The notes beneath the pieces are model-generated. The model was not told the DNA's origin. It saw only the letters and a list, made by a program, of their open reading frames with translations, and made no database searches. From NCBI GenBank assembly GCA_027731085.1, contig JAQCDG010000002.1, forward strand, positions 1-52,912: a stretch of 52,912 bases of DNA, given 5' to 3'. The DNA comes from Actinomycetota bacterium. Its GTDB lineage: Bacteria > Actinomycetota > Acidimicrobiia > Acidimicrobiales > Ilumatobacteraceae. Shown here piece by piece: positions 18,111-26,971 of the stretch (position 1 is the stretch's first letter; each line of letters begins with the position of its first letter). The position numbers were made by a program, and so were the translations under genes.

Positions 18111-19463
18111 TTAAGCCGTGATCAACATCAGCAACTCGGCGACATGCTCGTCACATTCTTCACGTGTCGCGGCTTCAAGATTCAATCGCAAAAGTGGCTC
18201 AGTATTTGATGGTCGAACATTGAACCACCACGAGCCGCAGTCAACTGTCAGACCGTCCAGGTGATCTTGTGGATATTTTGCGAACTGTTTGGTTACTCGA
18301 TCAATCACTTCTTGAATATTGCCAACCTGCATATTGATCTCGCCGCTATTGGCGTATTTTTCAAATGGTTTGCGCAATTCAGAAAGCGACTTTCCGGTGC
18401 GACACATTTCGCCAAGCACGACCATCGTGGCGATCAAGCCACTGTCGGCTCGATAGTTGTCGGCAAAATAATAATGCCCTGAATGTTCGCCAGCAAACAC
18501 CGCGCCAGTTTGCGCCATGATTTGCTTCATATAACTATGGCCATTCTTCGTGCGAATCGGTTTGCCGCCGAGTGCCGAAACCGTCTCGGGCACGATTCGC
18601 GAGCAAATCAAGTTGTACAAAATCGTTGCGCTTGGGTTCTTACGCAAAAAAACTGAAGCCAACAACGCCGTCGTCGTGCTACCCGAAACACTTTTACCGG
18701 TCTCATCTACCAAAAACACGCGGTCCGCATCACCATCAAATGCAAGACCGACATCAAACTTGCCTGCCACGACTCGTGCTTGCAGATCACGCTGGTTAGC
18801 AGGCTGAATTGGGTCGGCAGGGTGATTCGGAAACGTGCCGTCGAGTTCGCCGTACATGATCTCAATTTCGAACTTTTTTAGTCGATCAAAAACTGCAGGC
18901 GCCACCAAACCACCCATTCCGTTTGCTGTGTCAGCCACGACTCGCAACTTCGAAATGCTTTCGACATCGATAAAACCAACTACATGGTCAACGAACTCGG
19001 CGAGCATGTTCTTTTTTGTAACCTCGCCTCGAGTCTTGGCGGGCGTGGGACCGTTGGCGTTCAAAACATCTTGAGCGATCGCTTTCATCTCACGCAAACC
19101 GTTATCGATGCCGATTGATCGGGCACCAGACAAACAACATTTGATGCCGTTGTATTGAGCCGGGTTATGCGAGGCCGTAAACATCGCCCCCGGCGCATTC
19201 AACTTGCCCGAGGCAAAATAAAGCATGTCGGTGCTCGCCAGACCGAGATTGATGACATCAACTCCCTGCTCAGTCAGCCCATTTTGAAATGCTTCAACAA
19301 GATCCGGGCCACTCGGGCGCATGTCATGTGCGACGACAATAGTCTTCGCCTCCGAGAATTTTGCGAACGCCACGCCGAGCGCGTGAGCGAGAGTTGCATC
19401 AAGTTGATCGGGCACAGTGCCCCGAATGTCGTAAGCCTTGACGACTGCTTCTAGGTTTGGCAC
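18111..19463 (-). CDS. manB: Phosphomannomutase/phosphoglucomutase
   Basis: 450 aa alpha-D-phosphohexomutase. Catalytic phosphoserine loop T-A-S98-H-N-P, metal loop DGDADR, sugar-binding GEHSGHYYF and the phosphate-binding RPSNTEP are all present in the usual order of four domains. It interconverts mannose-6-P and mannose-1-P (and the glucose pair), supplying GDP-mannose for the gmd/fcl genes further right. GTG start at 19463. Followed closely by the Trm112-like and ahcY genes. Confidence 0.93.
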   Translation of the reverse strand: MPNLEAVVKAYDIRGTVPDQLDATLAHALGVAFAKFSEAKTIVVAHDMRPSGPDLVEAFQNGLTEQGVDVINLGLASTDMLYFASGKLNAPGAMFTASHNPAQYNGIKCCLSGARSIGIDNGLREMKAIAQDVLNANGPTPAKTRGEVTKKNMLAEFVDHVVGFIDVESISKLRVVADTANGMGGLVAPAVFDRLKKFEIEIMYGELDGTFPNHPADPIQPANQRDLQARVVAGKFDVGLAFDGDADRVFLVDETGKSVSGSTTTALLASVFLRKNPSATILYNLICSRIVPETVSALGGKPIRTKNGHSYMKQIMAQTGAVFAGEHSGHYYFADNYRADSGLIATMVVLGEMCRTGKSLSELRKPFEKYANSGEINMQVGNIQEVIDRVTKQFAKYPQDHLDGLTVDCGSWWFNVRPSNTEPLLRLNLEAATREECDEHVAELLMLITA

Positions 19464-19474
19464 GACCGTAAAGA

Positions 19475-21874
19475 CTAGCGGTTTAACAATTTGCGACTTC
19501 GCACAACTTGACGACCACGCCAGCGCACAGCCAATGTGCCAATACCGACGAGCGTCATGAAGTAGGCGAAAAAATCTACGGTGCTAAAACCATAATGTAA
19601 CCGAACGTTCTTCTCCGTCGGAATCACGACCATCATGTTTGGGGCAACGCGAAATGGGCCTTGCGCATTATCGACTTTCCAATTTGGAAAGTAACTCATC
19701 CGCACAAGCACCGGCACGCCAACTTTGTCGACCGTAAAACTAATCGCCTCGTCTTCGAGCACCGTGTTGCTGATTTGCACAGGCGGTAACTCGACTGCGT
19801 CAACAGTTTCTGAAGGCTTAACAATGTCAACTCTGCGCGACGGGTCAGTCGGTTCGCCTTGACGACGATTCAAGTCGATGACCGCTTCGACTTTTTGCCA
19901 CTCATCTGGGCCGTCACTAACTGGCATTGCTGTCCAGTCTTCTGGGTGCTGAAACCAACTCGTTCCAATTTCGAGCCAACGCTCCTTTGGGTCACCACTA
20001 TTGCTCGAAACAATCACAGGTTGCGCCGTCAGCGGCACGACTAAATCGCTGTCTGCAACTTCATAGATCACCCAGGGCCCGCTTTGGGCGATCTTGGTTA
20101 ACGCTGCTTGCATGTTGGCTTGATTAATTGCTTCGGCGGTGAACGCCATGAAATAACGCACGCCAAGTTCTTGCAAATAACGCACACCAAGACCGGCGTT
20201 ATTGTCGTCATAACGCAACTCACGCACAGGGTTGCTACTTTGTTTCGACATCGCGGCGGCCGCAATGAAGTGATACGGCGTCGTACCCGCTGCCTCAAAG
20301 TTCAGTCCTTCCATTGAACCGATACAACCTTTTGTCCAATGCGGCAAAAGCATCAGCGACATTGTCGTGCCATATTTATTTAGTTCGCTGTTGTTCTCCC
20401 AGAGCGCCCGACCACAACCCAGATTTGGGTCTTGCCCAATGTTCTTCATCGTTTCGACAACAGCCCGATATTCGGCATAGGCACTCTTGCCCTCATAGCC
20501 AGTGAAGTTCCACCTTGCCCAACCGTCGACGAACCCGTCATTCGACGCTTTCGTCGAGATGAATCCCCACCTATATATAGTCTCGCCAGCATCATTGGTC
20601 GTGAGTTTGCCGAACGGCATTTCTTGAAATCGAAAGCCAATTATTCCGACAACCAAAACGGTGAACGCCGTTATCCACGACAAATTAAATTTTGGGTTAC
20701 TGCTGATCGCTGCGACAGGTTTTATATCTTCAACAGATTGCTGCACCAGCGCTTTACGGCCGAGCTGCTGCAAATTATAAAACGCCACCAACCAAACTGC
20801 AGCTTGATACATGCCAATGATCATCATGTAGTAACGCAACAAGTAAAGAAACGGCAATAGCCGCGGATTCCATAACAGGCCGATCACGGGCAGACTCTCG
20901 CGACCTACATAAACACCGAATACCAACACCACGCAATAAACGCCCATCCAAATGCCGGTGCGGTTTCGGGTTTTGACGAAATTCACAAAGGCGATGATCG
21001 CAAAACCAGTTATTACAACGTCCCAAAAAGTAGTCAACGGAAAGTACATGCTCCAGAACGAATCGCTCGCACCACTTGGTCGAGGTTCATATTTCATGTC
21101 GGTCATAAATGCATGACCTGTCAAAAACGGTAGAACCCAAAACGACGAAAGCAGCACCGCCGTAATCGAAACCGTCGCCGTCGTAATTGCGCTTCGGCGT
21201 TCACCCCAAACTGCCGCAAGCAACACGACGCCACCAAAAACGAACAAAAGCACGATGCCGTGACTCAGCGCACTCAAGGCGATGACAACTGCGGTGAGCA
21301 TCTTGCCGCGATGCTCTTTAAATGCACGAATCAAAAGACCAAAGCCAAGCACTGCCAGCGACAATGAAATTGAGAACGAAAACTCGCCCGCCATTGTCGA
21401 TGCGATGTTGCCACCGTAAATCGTGAAACTCTCGTCGTATAAAAAGACAACAGACGCAAGAGTCAATAATTCAGGAATTGGAAAAAGAAATTTCGCATAC
21501 TTGCCGAACAGCCAAGTGCAAACGGGCAAGGTCAAAATACCCAGGACTGCAATCACCTTCAGCGCGATACCGTAGGGCAAAATCAGATCCACAAACAAAA
21601 TTGCCAACGCCGGCACGACCATGTAGAACCGATACATCGGAAAACCCGAATACCAGTCGTTACTCCAACCGGTAAGTCGAAAGTGCGGCAACAAAAAATC
21701 TCGTAAATACGCCGGGCCATATACATGGGCGCCCATATCTCCACCTGTAGGCGTGTTATTGCGCAAAATCAACTCGGGGTGCAACGTCATCAACAACATC
21801 AGTGTTGAGCCAGCGACTACTGCTGCTGAAGTAATTTGCTGTGCAGACCAACGCCTAGAAAAAAATTGATTCAC
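19475..21874 (-). CDS. Polytopic membrane protein, GT-C/PTPS-related type
   Basis: 799 aa, GTG start. Roughly a dozen hydrophobic helices in the first 400 residues and again near the C-terminus, with a large soluble region (about 420-730) between. Near the N-terminus, after the first helix, TGGDMGAHVYG (43-53) places an Asp in the first outer loop, where GT-C glycosyltransferases hold their catalytic acid. Similar proteins are grouped as 6-pyruvoyl-tetrahydropterin-synthase-related membrane proteins or YfhO-like; they are thought to act on cell-envelope glycans using polyprenyl-linked donors. It sits directly upstream of manB on the same strand, supporting a glycan role. Donor and acceptor unknown. 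Confidence 0.7.
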   Translation of the reverse strand: MNQFFSRRWSAQQITSAAVVAGSTLMLLMTLHPELILRNNTPTGGDMGAHVYGPAYLRDFLLPHFRLTGWSNDWYSGFPMYRFYMVVPALAILFVDLILPYGIALKVIAVLGILTLPVCTWLFGKYAKFLFPIPELLTLASVVFLYDESFTIYGGNIASTMAGEFSFSISLSLAVLGFGLLIRAFKEHRGKMLTAVVIALSALSHGIVLLFVFGGVVLLAAVWGERRSAITTATVSITAVLLSSFWVLPFLTGHAFMTDMKYEPRPSGASDSFWSMYFPLTTFWDVVITGFAIIAFVNFVKTRNRTGIWMGVYCVVLVFGVYVGRESLPVIGLLWNPRLLPFLYLLRYYMMIIGMYQAAVWLVAFYNLQQLGRKALVQQSVEDIKPVAAISSNPKFNLSWITAFTVLVVGIIGFRFQEMPFGKLTTNDAGETIYRWGFISTKASNDGFVDGWARWNFTGYEGKSAYAEYRAVVETMKNIGQDPNLGCGRALWENNSELNKYGTTMSLMLLPHWTKGCIGSMEGLNFEAAGTTPYHFIAAAAMSKQSSNPVRELRYDDNNAGLGVRYLQELGVRYFMAFTAEAINQANMQAALTKIAQSGPWVIYEVADSDLVVPLTAQPVIVSSNSGDPKERWLEIGTSWFQHPEDWTAMPVSDGPDEWQKVEAVIDLNRRQGEPTDPSRRVDIVKPSETVDAVELPPVQISNTVLEDEAISFTVDKVGVPVLVRMSYFPNWKVDNAQGPFRVAPNMMVVIPTEKNVRLHYGFSTVDFFAYFMTLVGIGTLAVRWRGRQVVRSRKLLNR

Positions 21875-21911
21875 TGTAACAAAACTCTATCTCTGGACAA
21901 CTGATGAGTTT

Positions 21912-22655
21912 CTAGAGCGTTGACACGAGCAATAGTCCTGTTGCGTTGAATGTAACGTGGGCAATTATCGACATGCCAAGTCGCTTCGTGCGATGAAAGC
22001 AATACCCCAAGACGAGGGCGAAAGCCAACAGCCCCGGAAACTCGACAATTTGCAAGTGCACGACAGCGAACCAAACTGCAGTTATCACCATTGCAACGAT
22101 GCCGCTAAAACGACCGCCCAAACTCGACTGAATCAATCCGCGATAAACCAACTCTTCGACGAATGGCGCACCAATAACCACAACAATGATCAAAACGATC
22201 AGCCAACCACCGGTGGCGTTGTCGAACAAATCTTGCGCACGTTTCTCGACAAGCTCAGGCGCAAACTTTTTGGGAAACGCCAAGCGAAATGGCCAAGTCA
22301 CCAGCCCAACCAGCAGCAACTGACTAGCGATACCAATCGGCACACCCCAGAGATCGATTTTGCGGAAGACCAATAAATAATCTCTCGAGAAAACTCCACT
22401 GCCAAATTTTTTCGAAATTAAATTCAAACCAATCATGAATGGCAGCCAAAGTGCGAGTGCCGAAACACCAAGAAACCATTTGGGTTCTTTGCCGACAACT
22501 AGCTCTGAGTTGCCGGTTGCAACCAAAATTGCCGAACTTGTGACTAGGGCGACCCCATAACTCGCGCTCCAAGTAAATACCGCAACTTTTATCGAGAACT
22601 TCTTTAATCCAGCCGGCTCCTGACCATGAGGCGGAGCCCAAGGCGCTTGGTTCAT
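21912..22655 (-). CDS. CPBP-family intramembrane metalloprotease
   Basis: 247 aa with about seven membrane helices. The three family motifs are intact: E167-E168-x3-R172 (VEELVYRG), H200 (VVHLQ) and H233 (AHVTFN). These residues form the metal site of the Rce1/CaaX-type glutamic/metallo protease fold. Bacterial members cleave or process membrane peptides such as bacteriocin leaders; the target here is unknown. The start overlaps the DUF3499 stop (ATGA), so it is translationally coupled to it. Confidence 0.88.
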   Translation of the reverse strand: MNQAPWAPPHGQEPAGLKKFSIKVAVFTWSASYGVALVTSSAILVATGNSELVVGKEPKWFLGVSALALWLPFMIGLNLISKKFGSGVFSRDYLLVFRKIDLWGVPIGIASQLLLVGLVTWPFRLAFPKKFAPELVEKRAQDLFDNATGGWLIVLIIVVVIGAPFVEELVYRGLIQSSLGGRFSGIVAMVITAVWFAVVHLQIVEFPGLLAFALVLGYCFHRTKRLGMSIIAHVTFNATGLLLVSTL

Positions 22656-22882
22656 CCCGCGAGGCGGTTTGGCATCACAACTCTAAATCGGTTGCGGCGA
22701 TCTTCAAGCCTCCAACCAGATGGAGCAGTGATTTTTACACCGTGTCGATCACACAGGTCATATGCATGTGGATCTCGCTCAGCGGTCAGGTCGTCTATCC
22801 ACACAAGTGCGCGACTGTATTGGTAAGTCAAAGTTATTGAAGCAAGTTCATTGCATGTACAACGTGAACAACGACGAACCAT
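22652..22882 (-). CDS. DUF3499-family small protein
   Basis: 76 aa from ATG 22882; the frame is open to 22927 but conservation begins at MVRRCSRC. Pattern C5-x2-C8-x-C10, then A-x-x-TLTYQY, DPHAYDLCDRH and a P-x-G-W segment is the actinobacterial DUF3499 family. Cysteines and His suggest a small zinc-binding protein. Function unknown. Divergent from ftsH and translationally coupled to the CPBP protease. Confidence 0.85.
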   Translation of the reverse strand: MVRRCSRCTCNELASITLTYQYSRALVWIDDLTAERDPHAYDLCDRHGVKITAPSGWRLEDRRNRFRVVMPNRLAG

Positions 22883-22889
22883 GACACTT

Positions 22890-22895
22890 ACATTA
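22890..22895 (-). promoter_or_regulatory. Putative -10 of a leaderless DUF3499 promoter
   Basis: TAATGT on the minus strand lies 7 bases before the ATG at 22882 with no Shine-Dalgarno. No strong -35 at standard spacing. Confidence 0.45.
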
Positions 22896-22952
22896 ATTGA
22901 TGAGACGACTGCCACAGTGGATTTCAACGCGTGCCATTATCAAACAATCACC

Positions 22953-22982
22953 TTGTGCACTCTGACTATCGGGTCGTATCAT
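22953..22982 (+). promoter_or_regulatory. Putative leaderless ftsH promoter
   Basis: TTGTGC (22953-22958), an 18-base spacer and TATCAT (22977-22982) form a recognisable sigma-70-type promoter. The ftsH GTG is 7 bases beyond the -10, so the transcript should begin at or next to the start codon. Confidence 0.55.
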
Positions 22983-22989
22983 AGAAACC

Positions 22990-24996
22990 GTGACCAAACT
23001 TCCACCTCCGCCACCACCAGCAAAACCTTCGTCATCAAAGCGCAAGCCTGCTGTGCGCAAGAAGCCTGCAAAATTTCTCGGCAAAAAATCGAATAACACC
23101 TCGAAAATTAAATCGAATGTCAATGGCGAAACCGATAAGCCGAGCATGCCCCGTTGGGCAACTTGGGCGATCGTCGCCGTCGTCGTTCTGTTGATTGCCG
23201 GCCCCCGAATTTGGCCAACCTCAACGGCAACAAAATTTACATACACTGAATTTCTAGAACTTGTCAAACAAGGTCAAATCAAACAGGTCGAGATCAACAA
23301 CCTGTCGAACCAAATCAGCGGCACGCTCAAAGACGGTGGCGAGTTCGTCACGACTGGTGCAGTCGCTCTTTCTGATGCAGACGAAACTTTGCTCAAAGAA
23401 AAAGGTGTCGACTACGACTACTCGACTCCGCAGGGCAACTTCTTCACAAATTTGATCCCGCTGTTGTTGCCGTTCATTTTGATCATGGGTTTTTTCTTTT
23501 GGATGCAAAAGCGTGCAATGGGCCAAGCTGGCAGCATCATGTCGATTGGTCGAAGTCGCGCCAAAAACTACAACGCTGACAAACCTGCGACTACTTTCGC
23601 CGACGTCGCCGGCTACGAAGGTGTAAAGCAAGAGATTCGAGAAGTCGTCGATTTCTTAAAGATGCCGGAAAGTTTCAAAGAAATCGGTGCTCGCGTGCCA
23701 AAGGGTGTGCTCTTGGTCGGCCCTCCTGGCACTGGTAAAACACTCTTTGCTCGTGCGGTTGCCGGTGAGGCCGGTGTGGGTTTCTTGTCGGTCACTGGTT
23801 CTGACTTCATGGAGATGTTTGTTGGCGTCGGTGCAAGCCGAGTTCGTGATCTGTTTCAACAGGCACGAAAAATGGGACGAGCGATCATTTTCGTCGACGA
23901 AATTGATTCAATCGGTCGCAAGCGCGGTGCCGGCCTTGGTGGAGGTCACGACGAGCGTGAGCAAACTCTCAATCAGCTGCTCGCCGAGATGGATGGCTTT
24001 GAAACCACCGAAGGTGTCATCGTGATGGCGGCAACAAACCGACCTGACATTTTGGATGCCGCGCTGTTGCGCCCAGGTCGATTCGATCGCCAAGTAATCA
24101 TGCCGTTGCCAGAATGCGAAGAGCGTCTTGCAATTCTCACCGTGCATTCAAAAGGCAAGCGAATGGGTACCGATGTCGTACTCGACACGATGGCCAAGGC
24201 GACGCCTGGCATGAGTGGTGCCGATCTCGCAAACCTGGTCAATGAATCGGCGTTGCTTGCTGTTCGACGCGGATCAAAAGTGATCGAACACATCGATTTC
24301 GAAAACGCTCGAGATCGAGTGATCATGGGTGCCCGTCGTGAGAGTTTGATTCTCAACGCCGAAGAAAAGCGAGCAACTGCATATCACGAAGGTGGTCATG
24401 CTGTGCTCGCAACTGTTCTGCCCCACAGCGACCCGCTACATAAAGTCACGATTTTGCCACGTGGTATGGCACTCGGTGTCACATGGACACTTCCAGAAGA
24501 ACGCCATACATATTCACGCGACTATTTCAAAGACATGATCTGCAAAGCAATGGGCGGTCGTGTCGCCGAAATGATCGTCTTTGGACATCTGAATAGTGGC
24601 GCGGCCAACGACCTTGAACAAGCAACTTTGATCGCCCGCCGCATGGTGCGCGAATGGGGCATGAGCGATGCCGTCGGACCTATGGCCTGGAGTTCGCAAC
24701 AACAAGTTTTTCTGGGTGAAGATTTGATGACTAACGGTCGCGAATATTCAGACGAGACCGCACGCATGATCGACTTAGAAATTGGTTTGATCTTGCGCGA
24801 ACAAGAAGCCCGAGCCAAGGTGCTGCTCGAAAAAAATCGCGCTGGTCTCGACCTCGTCGCCCAAAGTCTGCTCGAACAAGAGACAATCGACGGCGCAACT
24901 GTAGCCCGTTTGGTTCAAGAAGGCCTCGGCCGACCACAAATTGTCGAGCCATCGCCCGGCGTGACGCGAAAAACTAGCGAAACTACCGAAAACTAA
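22990..24996 (+). CDS. ftsH: ATP-dependent membrane zinc protease FtsH
   Basis: 668 aa, GTG start. A 50-residue Pro-rich then Lys-rich cytoplasmic N-terminus precedes TM1 (about 56-72), an extracytoplasmic domain and TM2 (about 153-172). AAA module: Walker A GPPGTGKT (244-251), Walker [19 protein letters not shown]. Protease site is HEGGH (466-470), where HEAGH is usual; both zinc histidines and the catalytic Glu are kept, and a later Asp in NDLEQAT is the third ligand. It degrades misassembled membrane proteins and regulators. The long basic N-terminal extension is unusual compared with the short E. coli form. Confidence 0.96.
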   Translation: MTKLPPPPPPAKPSSSKRKPAVRKKPAKFLGKKSNNTSKIKSNVNGETDKPSMPRWATWAIVAVVVLLIAGPRIWPTSTATKFTYTEFLELVKQGQIKQVEINNLSNQISGTLKDGGEFVTTGAVALSDADETLLKEKGVDYDYSTPQGNFFTNLIPLLLPFILIMGFFFWMQKRAMGQAGSIMSIGRSRAKNYNADKPATTFADVAGYEGVKQEIREVVDFLKMPESFKEIGARVPKGVLLVGPPGTGKTLFARAVAGEAGVGFLSVTGSDFMEMFVGVGASRVRDLFQQARKMGRAIIFVDEIDSIGRKRGAGLGGGHDEREQTLNQLLAEMDGFETTEGVIVMAATNRPDILDAALLRPGRFDRQVIMPLPECEERLAILTVHSKGKRMGTDVVLDTMAKATPGMSGADLANLVNESALLAVRRGSKVIEHIDFENARDRVIMGARRESLILNAEEKRATAYHEGGHAVLATVLPHSDPLHKVTILPRGMALGVTWTLPEERHTYSRDYFKDMICKAMGGRVAEMIVFGHLNSGAANDLEQATLIARRMVREWGMSDAVGPMAWSSQQQVFLGEDLMTNGREYSDETARMIDLEIGLILREQEARAKVLLEKNRAGLDLVAQSLLEQETIDGATVARLVQEGLGRPQIVEPSPGVTRKTSETTEN

Positions 24997-25001
24997 ATTT
25001 G

Positions 25002-25460
25002 TTAGTGCTCGTGATTCGGGTCACGACACGAGGGCACATCACTCAAGACTTGTGGGTCTCGACACTTTGCTAATGCAGCCCAAAGATCAGTTGCCGTAAC
25101 GGGCCCGATCGTTGCAAACCTGACCACACCGTGAATGTCGGCGATCACGGTTGTCGGCACAGAATCAATTTGATATCGCTTATGCAAATCGCGCTCGTCG
25201 AGAAAGTCGATTATTTTTACCGCCACTTCGTTGCTTTCAAGCACCAAAGCCTTCGTCGCGACATCACGACATGCATCGCAAGTCGACGATGTAAATACCG
25301 CAACCAACCAACTCTTATCTGCCACCGAAAAGTCATGCCAATTCAACTGATGCGGCACTGCCCCTTGCACCTGGGCTGGTGCGTCAGACTTGCGCCGGCG
25401 CAATAAAAGACTTGTCACGCCAGCGATCAGCAATACCGCAAACGCCACAATCGTGCGCAT
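25002..25460 (-). CDS. Membrane-anchored thioredoxin-like protein
   Basis: 152 aa. An N-terminal hydrophobic helix (2-20) followed by Arg residues anchors it, leaving a thioredoxin-fold domain with C61-D-A-C64 and a cis-Pro region SVPTT. The C-D-A-C active site differs from the CGPC of classical thioredoxin. Topology is uncertain: the RRR stretch after the helix favours a cytoplasmic domain. The ATG overlaps the TGA of the preceding DUF5719-like gene (TGATG), so it is translationally coupled to the envelope-glycan genes. Confidence 0.75.
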   Translation of the reverse strand: MRTIVAFAVLLIAGVTSLLLRRRKSDAPAQVQGAVPHQLNWHDFSVADKSWLVAVFTSSTCDACRDVATKALVLESNEVAVKIIDFLDERDLHKRYQIDSVPTTVIADIHGVVRFATIGPVTATDLWAALAKCRDPQVLSDVPSCRDPNHEH

Positions 25461-26971
25461 CACTTGCCAAACACAACTGTGATGCCCGTCGATCGATGCG
25501 GCAAGCCGAGCACGCTTGAAACACCCACAAGTTCGTGACCGCGCGTTATCTCTCGCTGCACAACGATTTCGTTGTCCGCCTCAACCACGATTGGCAAGTC
25601 GGCACTCGTCGCCGGAATCTTCACTTCCAGTATCGCCGCCGCACCTAACTGGATTTGTTCGAAGCCGTCGATTGGCACCGACCCGGCAGGTCCAACTGTC
25701 GAGATTTTTATCGTTGTCACTAATGAAGTCGTATTCAGGATAATTATCGAACCACCCGAAACCGGCACCCCGCTTGGCACCGTCCAAATTCGCGAAGGCG
25801 CACCAAAAGGCGCACCAAAAGTTGTTGTCGTGCCCGTTTTTTTATCTAACTTACGACTAACGACCTGTTCGACAACCACATACTCGTCTGATGAATCTTG
25901 GTCACTGGCTACAAAGTCGTCGGTGATGCTTGAAACAACAATTCCGTATCGACCGTCGGTGATCGCCGGCAACTTTGAAGTTGCCAAAGTCGTCACTCGC
26001 CCGGCAGGAATCGTCAATAAAAGTGGCTCACGAAAAATCTCGTCGGTGACACCATTCAAAAACGCGATACCGACAGATTGGTCTCTATCAGTTGGGTTAA
26101 AAACCACGAGTTGTTCGTCTGTATCGAGATTTTTTTGACCACCAGCAAACCACCACTGACGACTTGTCGACGCAGCACCAAGCGAAGTTGAGTAACCAAG
26201 ACGACCCCGACCAAGAAAATGTTGAAGTTTGCCTGCCACAAATCGCCCCGATGACGCACGAATCGAAACTGCCAGAACTATTTCATTGCGCGCGCCTTGG
26301 TCACCCATTGCTAGTGAATAAACGCTCTCAGGCTCGATAATGATCCCTTTTAACGACGCCGGCTCGCGTTTGCCGTCGCCGGTCACAAAACTTATGTCGA
26401 CAACCGTTGCATCTGGAAACGGGTTACTCAGCAAGATGTTAAACAAGCTTTCAGAACCGGTGAATCCATCGGCAAAAAACCAACGGTCAGAAGGTTTGTT
26501 CGCGCACAACGAAACAGAGTCGCCAGCCGGGTGAATTATCCGCTGCTCAACTGCCGCACCACCACTATCGAGCTCAACAATCGCACTGATGTGTTTACTC
26601 TTACGACCACCGGTCGCATCGATCACGCGCCGAGTAAACGGCTGAACAACCAACAGTGCCGAGGCCGCAGGTTTGTCGCTCGACAAGAAAGTGACTTCGC
26701 CGGTAATCGGGATATCTGAAGAGTTTGCGATGACGATTTCACTAGTCACCCTTTTTTCTAAACCGGGCACCCCGGGGCAAAACCAAGAAGATGAAACTTG
26801 CGAACTGCCAGCAACGCCAGGCATTGAAGACAAACCAAAAATGTTTTCAGATCTTTGCTCGGACAGAGTTTGAAGATCTTCATCGGCAAGTTGACTCACA
26901 AAAATCAACGCGACAAGTGCCGTCAGTACCAACAAGAGCGTCAGGGCGAAACGCCATTCAATCTTTTTCAT
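25460..26971 (-). CDS. Secreted/anchored DUF5719-like protein
   Basis: 503 aa. Residues about 7-25 form a signal anchor; the rest is beta-rich and predicted extracytoplasmic, with repeated blocks of the kind V-x-N-P-T/S followed by hydrophobic strand (for example VVFNPTDRDQ). This resembles DUF5719, a family found in actinobacteria beside large GT2 membrane proteins. Function unknown; an accessory or scaffold for surface-glycan assembly is inferred from position. Start overlaps the GT2 gene stop (ATGA), and its own stop overlaps the thioredoxin-like start, giving a three-gene coupled set. Confidence 0.65.
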   Translation of the reverse strand: MKKIEWRFALTLLLVLTALVALIFVSQLADEDLQTLSEQRSENIFGLSSMPGVAGSSQVSSSWFCPGVPGLEKRVTSEIVIANSSDIPITGEVTFLSSDKPAASALLVVQPFTRRVIDATGGRKSKHISAIVELDSGGAAVEQRIIHPAGDSVSLCANKPSDRWFFADGFTGSESLFNILLSNPFPDATVVDISFVTGDGKREPASLKGIIIEPESVYSLAMGDQGARNEIVLAVSIRASSGRFVAGKLQHFLGRGRLGYSTSLGAASTSRQWWFAGGQKNLDTDEQLVVFNPTDRDQSVGIAFLNGVTDEIFREPLLLTIPAGRVTTLATSKLPAITDGRYGIVVSSITDDFVASDQDSSDEYVVVEQVVSRKLDKKTGTTTTFGAPFGAPSRIWTVPSGVPVSGGSIIILNTTSLVTTIKISTVGPAGSVPIDGFEQIQLGAAAILEVKIPATSADLPIVVEADNEIVVQREITRGHELVGVSSVLGLPHRSTGITVVFGK

